NCBI GenBank assembly: GCA_910583815.1
Contig: CAJTZB010000021.1
Location: 1 to 23,508 of the forward strand
DNA: 23,508 nt
Reading direction: 5' to 3'
From: an uncultured Lachnospiraceae bacterium
GTDB lineage: Bacteria > Bacillota > Clostridia > Lachnospirales > Lachnospiraceae
The translations under genes were made by a program, and so were the position numbers. The notes below the pieces were generated by a model. The model did not search any database, had not been told where the DNA came from, and saw only the letters and a list, made by a program, of their open reading frames with translations. Below are positions 7,550 to 13,772 of the stretch, piece after piece; positions within the stretch are counted from its first letter, which is position 1, and the number at the start of each line of letters is the position of its first letter.

Positions 7550-8373
7550 TACTCCAAAAACTCCTCATTCAAAACTACGCCAAACTCCTTTGCAATTGCC
7601 CTAAGGTTAGCATCTGTAATTGTCTGGCGGATTTGCCCTTGTCCACTTGACATCACAAAGTTATAGATTTGTGCTGCCTTCTCTATTGTGTGCATCAGCC
7701 CAAACGTAATGTCAAAGTCCGGTCCGGAGCAGAACAGTCCGTGGTGCGCCCATACAGCAGCATCAAATTTTTTCATTACTTCGGATGTTGCAAGGGCAAT
7801 GTCCGCGCCGCCAGGCACCATCCAAGGCACAACTCCGACACCGTCCGGGAACACGACAGGGCATTCGGTCGCAGACTTCCAAAGAGCGCGGGTAAAGTCA
7901 TACGAGGTCAGCGGCAGCGTATAGGTCATGGCAATCAGGTTTGGGGTATGGGCATGGTAAATCACACGACATGCGCCGTTTGTTGCTTCATACCTGACCG
8001 AATGGTTCATGAAATGGCTTGGAAATTCACTGGTTGGCTTTGCCCCGCCCTTAAGCCCCCAGACAATGCGCCATGCATTTCCTGCTTTGTTTATTTCCAC
8101 AATCCCTATGGAACTCTCTGGTTCCAATATAACATTGCGGAAAAACTTGCCGCTCCCGGTCGTAAGAAAAAATTCTCCCGACAGATTTTCGCCGGTGACA
8201 CCCATATCTGTCCATGTATCGTCATCCTGGAAAAACGGACGGCATTCTTTTACTTCCTCTTCTTTCATCCGGTAGGTCAGGTTTCCGCCATTTCTCTCAT
8301 GCCAGCCCTGCAGCCAGCCATCGTTACAGGTACGTATAAAATCCTGTACAATTTTTACATCTAAAATACCCAT
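7549..8373 (-). CDS. rhaD: Rhamnulose-1-phosphate aldolase
   Basis: A class II zinc aldolase that splits L-rhamnulose 1-phosphate into dihydroxyacetone phosphate and L-lactaldehyde. The 274-residue length from ATG 8373 equals that of well-studied RhaD. Visible are GWHERNGGNLTYR near the N-terminus, the phosphate-binding TTGSGKFFRN, the probable catalytic Glu in SEFPSHFMNH, the zinc-binding pair YHAHTPN and the third ligand region WAHHGLF. The frame is open upstream to 8421, but MGILDVK is the family-like start; AGGAG lies 12 bases before it, a little far. The gene lies 89 bases after rhaA, separated by a hairpin, and is coupled to the GH30 gene. Confidence 0.95.
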   Translation of the reverse strand: MGILDVKIVQDFIRTCNDGWLQGWHERNGGNLTYRMKEEEVKECRPFFQDDDTWTDMGVTGENLSGEFFLTTGSGKFFRNVILEPESSIGIVEINKAGNAWRIVWGLKGGAKPTSEFPSHFMNHSVRYEATNGACRVIYHAHTPNLIAMTYTLPLTSYDFTRALWKSATECPVVFPDGVGVVPWMVPGGADIALATSEVMKKFDAAVWAHHGLFCSGPDFDITFGLMHTIEKAAQIYNFVMSSGQGQIRQTITDANLRAIAKEFGVVLNEEFLE

Positions 8374-8403
8374 ACTGATTCCATGCTCCTTTTTCTTTTT
8401 CTG

Positions 8404-8433
8404 CAGGCATCTGCAAGCCATGCCTGATGCCTG
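8404..8433. repeat. Inverted repeat between rhaA and rhaD
   Basis: CAGGCATC (8404-8411) and GATGCCTG (8426-8433) pair perfectly across 14 bases; an alternative GGCAT/ATGCC pairing lies inside it. In the rhaB-rhaA-rhaD transcript this hairpin falls 30 nt before the RhaD ATG. No T-run follows, so it is not a classical terminator. It may stabilise or process the mRNA. Confidence 0.5.
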
Positions 8434-8462
8434 TAAAGCAAATCCGGCTTTATAGGACAGCC

Positions 8463-9710
8463 TTACCTCCTCTTAAGCTGCACTTCTGCCTCATAGCTGC
8501 GTACCATATCCATCCATTCTCCATCTGCAGGAACACCCTGCCCTTCACAGTAAGCGTCCCATACCTCTCCAAACGGTGCAGTTTTTAATTCCTCCTGCAG
8601 CACCATCAGCCCTGTCATATCGCAGCTATCCTGCATCTCTTTCATCCGTCCGTTTGGCTGGAGCAATGCAAACAGCAGTGCTTTCTGCACATTCCTAAGC
8701 CCCATCACCCATGCCGCAACACGGTTAATTGAAGCATCAAAATAATCTGTTGCAATAAACACTCTGCCAAGGGCGTCGTTACGCACAATTTCCTTACAGA
8801 TTTCCTTTGTTTCATCATCAAACAGCACTACATGATCGCTGTCCCAGCGCACCGGGCGGGTCACATGCAGCGCAATCTTATCGTGGAACAGGAGCATCGA
8901 CGAAATCTTATCTGATACCATCTCCGTAGGATGGTAATGGCCATTGTCCATCAATGGAGTGATTCCCTTATAGTCTGAATAACTTAGGCAGAACTCGGCA
9001 GAACCCACGGTATAGCTCTCAAGGCCAATGCCAAATACCTTGGATTCCAGCGTCACATAGACCTTTTCTTTATCGTACGGAACGGAAAGGATTTCATCCA
9101 AAGACTGCTTGAATCTCGCGCGCGGGCCAAGACGGTCTGCCGGAATGTCTTTATAGCCGTCTGGAATCCAAATATTCAGCACACATGGAATACCGGTCTC
9201 TTCCGCAAAATACTGGGAAATCTCAATGCAGCGTCTTCCATGTTCCACCCAGAAACGGCGTACCTCCTCATCCGGAGAGGAAAGCGTTAAATTATCTTTC
9301 ACCATAGGATGGGAAAAGAACGTAGGATTGAAGTCCAGCCCCATGCCACGCTCTTTTGCAAACAAAACCCACTTTGCAAAGTGCTTTGGCCCAATGGCGT
9401 CACGGTCAGCCATATCCCCTTCCTCTGACATTGCATAGCTGGCATGGAGATTCAGCTTCTTCTTTCCTGGAACCATAGAAAATACCTTGTCCAAATCCTG
9501 CATCAGCTCCTCTGGCGTCCTTGCCCTTCCGGGATAGTTTCCGGTCGTCTGGATACCTCCGGAAAGTGCCTGTCTGCAGTCAAAACCTGTCACATCATCC
9601 CCCTGCCAGCAGTGGACGGAAACCGGCACCTCCTGCAATACTGCCATTGCCTTATCCACATCTGCGCCGTATCCTTGATATACTTTCCTTGCATGCTCTA
9701 ACTGTGTCAT
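8463..9710 (-). CDS. rhaA: L-rhamnose isomerase
   Basis: Interconverts L-rhamnose and L-rhamnulose, using divalent metal, in the cytoplasm. The 415-residue protein shows family segments VSVHCWQGDDVTGFD, GGIQTTGNYPGRART, LNLHASYA and the metal-binding stretches YVTLESKVFGIG, PLMDNGHYHPTEM, RWDSDHVV and IATDYFDASINRVAAW, so the active-site ligands look intact. GGAGG lies four bases before ATG 9710, and the ATG overlaps the rhaB stop by four bases (ATGA at 9710-9707), so translation is coupled. It is the middle gene of rhaB-rhaA-rhaD. Confidence 0.97.
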   Translation of the reverse strand: MTQLEHARKVYQGYGADVDKAMAVLQEVPVSVHCWQGDDVTGFDCRQALSGGIQTTGNYPGRARTPEELMQDLDKVFSMVPGKKKLNLHASYAMSEEGDMADRDAIGPKHFAKWVLFAKERGMGLDFNPTFFSHPMVKDNLTLSSPDEEVRRFWVEHGRRCIEISQYFAEETGIPCVLNIWIPDGYKDIPADRLGPRARFKQSLDEILSVPYDKEKVYVTLESKVFGIGLESYTVGSAEFCLSYSDYKGITPLMDNGHYHPTEMVSDKISSMLLFHDKIALHVTRPVRWDSDHVVLFDDETKEICKEIVRNDALGRVFIATDYFDASINRVAAWVMGLRNVQKALLFALLQPNGRMKEMQDSCDMTGLMVLQEELKTAPFGEVWDAYCEGQGVPADGEWMDMVRSYEAEVQLKRR

Positions 9711-10996
9711 TTTTCCTCCATTTCTGCCTTCATCTGAACCTTTAAGTTACCGAGTGCCGTTGCCTCAATTGGCAGTGCGGCCACTCTTCTGCCTGTCACC
9801 TCTTCTGTCAGACGGTTCAGGAGCTCATTTTTTGCACCGCCGCCAACAATATAAATCTTAGTATAATGCTTTCCGGTATTCTTCTCCAGCTCCGTAAGTG
9901 CCGCACGGTAGCTGAACGCCAAAGAGCGGTAAGCGCAGCGGAAGTAATCTGACTCTTTCTGCGGTCCTCTTGGCGCAAGCGCCGTGTCAAAAGCTGCTCT
10001 CATACTTGGCGGTGACAGAAATTCCGGAGCATTGGCATCAATCACGCCGTCATAGCCGCTCTTCTCTGCTTCGTCTACAATCTCCGTAAAATCCTTGTCA
10101 GGGCAAAGTTCCCTTCTCAGCTCCTGTACGAGCCAGAGACCCATGATGTTCTTCTGGTAGCGGTTATAGCCTATGCCGCCCTCGTTGGAGTAGTTCGCTG
10201 CACAGCTGTCTGAATCCGTAAGCGGCCTCTGCGTCCTGACCCCAAGCAGCGACCATGTACCAGAAGAGATATACGGCTGCTCATCTCCCATAGCAACTGC
10301 CTCTACCGCAGAGGCAGTATCATGTGTGGCGCAGAGAAGGACCTTCGTTCCCTCGTATGTCCCAAGCACTGTTCCCGGCTGCGAAAGCTTTGGGAACAGA
10401 TGCGCAGGCAAGGCAAGCTTTTGTATGATTTCTGTATCAAATTCTCTTGTCTCTGCATTCACCATGCCGGTCGTCGTGGCATTTGTGTACTCTTTTGCTT
10501 TTACGCCACATAGCTTCCAAAGCAAATATTCCGGCACCATCAAAAAATCCGTCACGCCATCCAGCCTGCCGGCCAGTTTATCAGCATAGAGCTGGTAGAC
10601 TGTATTGAACTGTTGGAACTGGCAGCCGGTATGCCGATACAGCTCCTTAAATGGCAGCTGCTTATGTACGTTGAGAACGGCTGCCTCTGTGCGGCCGTCC
10701 CTATAAGAATAACATGGAAACACTTCCCTATCTTCTTGCAGCAGCACATAATCCACGCCCCATGTATCAATTGACAGGCTTTCAAGCGTACCAAATTCTT
10801 CCTTTGCCATACGGATACCCTGTTTTACCTCCAGAAGCATCCGCTCCATATTCCATATAAGATGTCCGTTTTCAAGTTCCGCTTTATTTGGAAAACGATA
10901 GACCTCCTTTGTCTTTACTTCACCGGCATCTTCCCAGCCAACGATATGCCGTCCGGAAGAAGCCCCTATGTCAATGGCAAGGTAGTACTTCTGCAC
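9707..10996 (-). CDS. rhaB: Rhamnulokinase
   Basis: Phosphorylates L-rhamnulose at O1 with ATP. It belongs to the FGGY/hexokinase-actin fold: N-terminal YYLAIDIGASSGRHI, IDTWGVDYVLL, the sugar-binding and catalytic-aspartate region LLCATHDTASAV, SSGTWSLLG and the ATP-site motif IYIVGGGAKNELLN. At 429 residues it is shorter than the roughly 489-residue enterobacterial enzyme and ends soon after EATALGNLKVQ, where many homologues carry a further short helix. The start is GTG at 10996, with GGAGG six bases upstream (11003-11007). It overlaps rhaA by four bases. Confidence 0.95.
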   Translation of the reverse strand: MQKYYLAIDIGASSGRHIVGWEDAGEVKTKEVYRFPNKAELENGHLIWNMERMLLEVKQGIRMAKEEFGTLESLSIDTWGVDYVLLQEDREVFPCYSYRDGRTEAAVLNVHKQLPFKELYRHTGCQFQQFNTVYQLYADKLAGRLDGVTDFLMVPEYLLWKLCGVKAKEYTNATTTGMVNAETREFDTEIIQKLALPAHLFPKLSQPGTVLGTYEGTKVLLCATHDTASAVEAVAMGDEQPYISSGTWSLLGVRTQRPLTDSDSCAANYSNEGGIGYNRYQKNIMGLWLVQELRRELCPDKDFTEIVDEAEKSGYDGVIDANAPEFLSPPSMRAAFDTALAPRGPQKESDYFRCAYRSLAFSYRAALTELEKNTGKHYTKIYIVGGGAKNELLNRLTEEVTGRRVAALPIEATALGNLKVQMKAEMEEK

Positions 10997-11084
10997 CGTC
11001 TGCCTCCAATCTGCCGCTCTCCTGCGGCCTTTTCTGAACTAATTGCAGTTTTCCCTTCATAGCATCCTCTCCATAGCAATGGTG

Positions 11085-11114
11085 GTATAACCTTTCCTAG
11101 CCATTGGTTCACAA
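11085..11114 (-). promoter_or_regulatory. Possible internal promoter upstream of rhaB
   Basis: The 149-base gap between the GH31 gene and rhaB contains, on the minus strand, TTGTGA (11114-11109) and TTATAC (11090-11085) separated by 18 bases. It would give a leader of about 80 nt. CCGC and GCGG also form a small hairpin (within 11015-11028) just before the rhaB ribosome binding site. The match is weak; rhaB could simply be read through from the GH31 gene. Confidence 0.3.
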
Positions 11115-11145
11115 GCAGCTGCAGCATTGGCGTACAACGGCACTG

Positions 11146-13089
11146 TTATTTTTCCTTCCAAAAAACAGGCATATAGTTTAGCGGTGCGGATACCATAACA
11201 TACTCACCGGAGCTTTCTGTCAAGTCACCATTATTTTCTGCTCTCCATATTCCTGCCGGCAGGTAAACCTTCCGCTCTCTTGCTCCATATTCCGTTACTG
11301 GTGCCACAAGACAGTCGCTTCCGAACATATACTGGTCGTCCAGTTCCAAACAACGCTTATCTTCCGGGAATACCAGATACATTGCACGCATCATCGGCAG
11401 TCCCGTATCCACTGCTTCCTCTGCTGTTTTTTTGATATATGGCTTCATCTTCTCACGTATCCCAAGGTAATACTTTAATATCTCATAGACCTCTTCGCCA
11501 TAGCTCCAAAGTTCATTGTCTGCACCGGAAGAGCAGAAACCGCCGCCGTGGTCCGTACCCGTCACAAGCGCACCGATATTTGGCTGCCTGTCACCATGCA
11601 TCCGCAAAACAGGCATATAAACCGCCCACTGATACCACCGTACAAGCAGTTCACGAAATTCTGCATCATGGATATTTCCTCCATAAAAACCGCCGGTATC
11701 CGAAATCCACCACGGAATTCCGGCAACGCCCATATTGAGTCCATTGTGCAGCTGAACTTTCATTTCACGGAACGAAGATTCAATATCACCGCTCCACACA
11801 AGTGCGCCATATCGTTGGCTTCCTACCCATGCGCAGCGCACCAGATTTAAAATATCAGGCACGGCATCTGCCTTCTGCCCATCGTATACCATCATTGAAT
11901 GCAAACGAGGGTAAAAGTTTCCGGTTTCAAGGGTAGAGCCAATATACTGGCGGTAGTGGTCATAATCCGTCACTGTATACTCCGGCTCCGCCTCATCCAG
12001 CCAGAACATATCAATTCCATATTTTCCATAGTTCTGTTTTAAGATACCATAGGCAAATGCCCTTGCATCCGGATTTGTTGCGTCATAGAAACCAACCTGC
12101 CCATTAAAGTCCATCACCGCAGGCATCCCTCTTTCTGTGCGTATCAGATAACCGTTTTCTGCAAAGCCTCTGTAGTTTTTGGAACGTGGGTCAACCGTCG
12201 GCCAAACTGACACCATCAGGCGTATCCCCATCTCTTTCAGTTCATCCATCATTGCCTGAGGGTCAGGCCAGTATTCCGGGTCAAAGTCCCAGTCTCCTTG
12301 GTAAATCCAGTGGAAGAAGTCAATGACAATTACATCCAGCTTAATGCCGCGGCGATGATATTCCCTTGCAGTCTCAAGCAATTCTTCTTGTGTACGGTAA
12401 CGCAGCTTGCACTGCCAAAGTCCATACAGACTCTCTGGCAGCGGCGATGCATGCCCTGTCACATCTACATAATTTTTCAGTATTTCTGCCGGCGTCTGTG
12501 CCGCCGTTACCCAGTAATCAACGCATTTTGTTGAATAAGAATGCCACTCTGTTACATTTTCTGCAAACGTTGCCGTACCAATTGCAGGATTGTTCCAAAG
12601 AAAGCCGTATCCCCTAGAGGACAGCAAAAACGGCACAGAAATCTGCGAATTGCGCTGCGCCAGTTCTAACGTACAGCCTTTTAGATTATAGCGTGCATTC
12701 CGGTACTGACCCATACCATGCAGCACTTCTTCGTCATATGCTTCAAATTTAATATGTGCCTCAAAACTGTCACTGCCTGTATGCGTTTTATAGACACGCG
12801 CACGGTTATGCAATGACCAAGGATAGGACTGTTCTTCAAAAAGAAGCTTATCCCCTGTAAAAAAATGCAGTCTGCCATCCCAAAGCTCACACCGGAGTCC
12901 CGCTGTCTCTACGGAATTGTCCGTGACAGTAACATTTTCCGACTCTGTCTTTTGGTCAAGCGCCCAGTCTGTCTCAGGAATCGCTCCCATCGGAACGGCA
13001 CGCACACGGATGCCATGCCCCCACGCCTCGATACGTAGTGTCTCTGCACCAAGGTTCACTGTAAGAGAAGTTGCGGTCTTTTTTACCAT
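11146..13089 (-). CDS. GH31-family alpha-glycosidase
   Basis: A 647-residue retaining alpha-glycosidase (family members include alpha-xylosidases, alpha-glucosidases and alpha-galactosidases). After an N-terminal beta-sandwich (galactose mutarotase-like, to about residue 215) comes the TIM barrel with LDVIVIDFFHW, the probable nucleophile Asp365 in MFWLDEAEPEY and the acid/base Asp435 in LVWSGDIESSF, then GIPWWISDTGGF and RMHGDRQP, and C-terminal beta domains. The nucleophile sequence WLDEAEPE differs from the WIDMNE of classical alpha-glucosidases, so substrate is uncertain. No signal peptide is seen. GGGAG lies 11 bases before ATG 13089. It is the first gene of the leftward operon and diverges from the GH2 gene. 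Confidence 0.9.
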   Translation of the reverse strand: MVKKTATSLTVNLGAETLRIEAWGHGIRVRAVPMGAIPETDWALDQKTESENVTVTDNSVETAGLRCELWDGRLHFFTGDKLLFEEQSYPWSLHNRARVYKTHTGSDSFEAHIKFEAYDEEVLHGMGQYRNARYNLKGCTLELAQRNSQISVPFLLSSRGYGFLWNNPAIGTATFAENVTEWHSYSTKCVDYWVTAAQTPAEILKNYVDVTGHASPLPESLYGLWQCKLRYRTQEELLETAREYHRRGIKLDVIVIDFFHWIYQGDWDFDPEYWPDPQAMMDELKEMGIRLMVSVWPTVDPRSKNYRGFAENGYLIRTERGMPAVMDFNGQVGFYDATNPDARAFAYGILKQNYGKYGIDMFWLDEAEPEYTVTDYDHYRQYIGSTLETGNFYPRLHSMMVYDGQKADAVPDILNLVRCAWVGSQRYGALVWSGDIESSFREMKVQLHNGLNMGVAGIPWWISDTGGFYGGNIHDAEFRELLVRWYQWAVYMPVLRMHGDRQPNIGALVTGTDHGGGFCSSGADNELWSYGEEVYEILKYYLGIREKMKPYIKKTAEEAVDTGLPMMRAMYLVFPEDKRCLELDDQYMFGSDCLVAPVTEYGARERKVYLPAGIWRAENNGDLTESSGEYVMVSAPLNYMPVFWKEK

Positions 13090-13142
13090 TGTACTATTCG
13101 CTCCCTTCTTGCCATTAATTTAATAGGCAATTGCAAAACTCA

Positions 13143-13172
13143 ATTATTTTGTAAATTTTACGTAAATTTCAA
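13143..13172 (-). promoter_or_regulatory. Promoter/operator candidate for the GH31-rha operon
   Basis: On the minus strand TTGAAA (13172-13167) and AATAAT (13148-13143) are 18 bases apart, about 54 bases before the GH31 ATG. The spacer contains the perfect 10-bp palindrome TTTACGTAAA (13157-13166) and the overlapping odd palindrome GTAAATTTTAC (13151-13161), a position typical of repressor operators. The regulator is unknown. Confidence 0.35.
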
Positions 13173-13174
13173 AC

Positions 13175-13286
13175 ATTGCGTGCTGATGTTCTGGTCTTGC
13201 AGCGACACGTTGATTTTTTGATTTTGTTCCGCACCCGATGAATCTGCCTATTGTCACCTGCAGGACCAGAATCACAGCAGCGCAAT
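13175..13286. repeat. Long imperfect inverted repeat in the divergent intergenic region
   Basis: Left arm 13175-13202 and right arm 13258-13286. From the outside in: ATTGCG/CGCAAT (6 bp), TGCTG/CAGCA (5 bp, one bulged G), two mismatches, then 15 consecutive pairs, TTCTGGTCTTGCAG matching CTGCAGGACCAGAA with wobble pairs at two places. A further GACA/TGTC extends the stem inward. The 55-base interior shows no further clear symmetry. It could be a miniature mobile element, a hairpin RNA or a regulatory cruciform. No convincing target-site duplication was seen. Confidence 0.6.
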
Positions 13287-13382
13287 TTACCTGAATTCAA
13301 TCTTATTTTTTAAGGAAACACTGATTAAATCAACGCTTCGTTAGAAAATGATGAGCCTCGCAATTACCTATATCAATTTAAG

Positions 13383-13419
13383 TATATTGTAATCCATCCG
13401 GCAGTTGGATTTCAATATA
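13383..13419. promoter_or_regulatory. Inverted-repeat operator candidate upstream of the GH2 promoter
   Basis: ATATTGTAATCC (13384-13395) and GGATTTCAATAT (13407-13418) pair at 11 of 12 positions, plus one further outer T-A pair, around an 11-base centre. It ends about 60 bases before the -35 box of the GH2 promoter. The size and position fit a dimeric regulator site; a hairpin is also possible. Confidence 0.4.
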
Positions 13420-13445
13420 AAAATTAATGAAACAAGATAATAAAT

Positions 13446-13473
13446 ACGCAGAAAACGCAGGGAAAAAACGCAC
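13446..13473. promoter_or_regulatory. Three ACGCA direct repeats just upstream of the GH2 -35 box
   Basis: ACGCAG at 13446-13451, ACGCAG at 13455-13460 and ACGCAC at 13468-13473 in A-rich sequence, ending six bases before the -35 box. Direct repeats in this position can be activator sites (for instance AraC-type), but the repeats are short and chance is possible. Confidence 0.25.
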
Positions 13474-13479
13474 AGATGA

Positions 13480-13508
13480 TTGACTAAACCCAGAGAACAG
13501 AATATAAT
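13480..13508 (+). promoter_or_regulatory. Strong sigma-A-type promoter for the GH2 gene
   Basis: TTGACT (13480-13485) and the exact consensus TATAAT (13503-13508) are separated by the optimal 17 bases. Transcription should start near 13515, giving a leader of roughly 258 nt before the GH2 ATG that contains both tandem hairpins. Confidence 0.75.
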
Positions 13509-13546
13509 AGACGGAAATCATGGAACTATCGGGCAGCATCAAAACA

Positions 13547-13635
13547 GCATTGGCACGGACGGTTCACGGCATGATTTTGGGGCGCGGCAGCGGACAAAAG
13601 CATGCCAGAATATTGTGGACCGGAAGTGCTGATGC
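13547..13635 (+). ncRNA. Candidate structured leader RNA, hairpin 1
   Basis: An 89-nt imperfect hairpin can be drawn by hand. Basal helix GCATTGGCAC (13547-13556) pairs with GTGCTGATGC (13626-13635) over 10 bp with two G-U pairs. After a 3x3 internal loop, C13560 plus GGTTCAC (13561-13567) pair with GTGGACC (13615-13621) plus G13622. GGCATG (13568-13573) pairs with CATGCC (13601-13606), leaving an 8-nt bulge at 13607-13614. TTTTG/CAAAA and an apical CGC-GGCA-GCG tetraloop hairpin complete it. The element resembles no RNA family I can name. Confidence 0.65.
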
Positions 13636-13660
13636 GGAACTATCGGACAGCATTAAAACA

Positions 13661-13749
13661 GCATTGGCACGGACGGTTCACGGCACGGCTTTAGGACGCA
13701 ATAGCGAACAAAAACGTGCCGGGATATTGTGGACCGGAAGTGCTGATGC
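13661..13749 (+). ncRNA. Candidate structured leader RNA, hairpin 2
   Basis: The same 89-nt fold as hairpin 1, 114 bases downstream. The 10-bp basal helix (13661-13670 with 13740-13749) and the next helix (13674-13681 with 13729-13736) are identical to copy 1. The middle helix is GGCACG (13682-13687) with CGTGCC (13715-13720): relative to copy 1, T to C and A to G changed together at the paired positions 13686 and 13716. The apical stem is CGC-AATA-GCG (13697-13706), same stem with a different loop. The TTTTG/CAAAA inner helix is weakened to three pairs. It ends 13 bases before the GH2 ribosome binding site. Confidence 0.65.
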
Positions 13750-13772
13750 GGAACTATTAATAGGAGGTTTCT

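Larger units (their letters stand above)
13090..13519. other. Divergent regulatory intergenic region between GH31 and GH2
   Basis: About 430 bases without a credible gene. It holds, from left to right, a split TTGCC/GGCAA palindrome (13109-13130) next to the perfect palindrome GCAATTGC (13127-13134), a candidate leftward promoter with an internal palindrome, a long imperfect inverted repeat (13175-13286), a second inverted repeat (13383-13419), three direct ACGCA repeats (13446-13473) and a strong rightward promoter (13480-13508). No regulator gene for the locus is nearby in the window. Confidence 0.6.
13523..13750 (+). repeat. Two tandem 114-bp repeats in the GH2 5' leader
   Basis: Copy 1 is 13523-13636 and copy 2 is 13637-13750, followed by a 7-base stub of a third (GAACTAT, 13751-13757). 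The copies differ at 15 positions with no indels (about 87% identical). Because 114 is a multiple of three, a frame from ATG 13520 stays open through both copies, but nearly all codon differences in the variable part change the amino acid, so protein coding is not supported. The array ends just before the GH2 ribosome binding site. Confidence 0.95.

Noticed and set aside
7669..8364. Long plus-strand open frame opposite rhaD (231 codons)
   Set aside because: It is antisense to a clearly conserved gene, has no recognisable motif and arises from the codon usage of rhaD.
10975..11062. Possible leader peptide of about 29 codons (MKGKLQLVQKR...) before and overlapping the rhaB start on the minus strand
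   Set aside because: It has a GAGAGG-like site, but it is short, of no recognisable composition (no run of a regulatory amino acid) and overlaps the good rhaB ribosome binding site; chance cannot be excluded.
13446..13473. CRISPR-like interpretation of the short direct repeats and the 114-bp repeats
   Set aside because: The direct repeats are five to six bases long, and the 114-bp repeats are contiguous without unique spacers; no cas genes are present.
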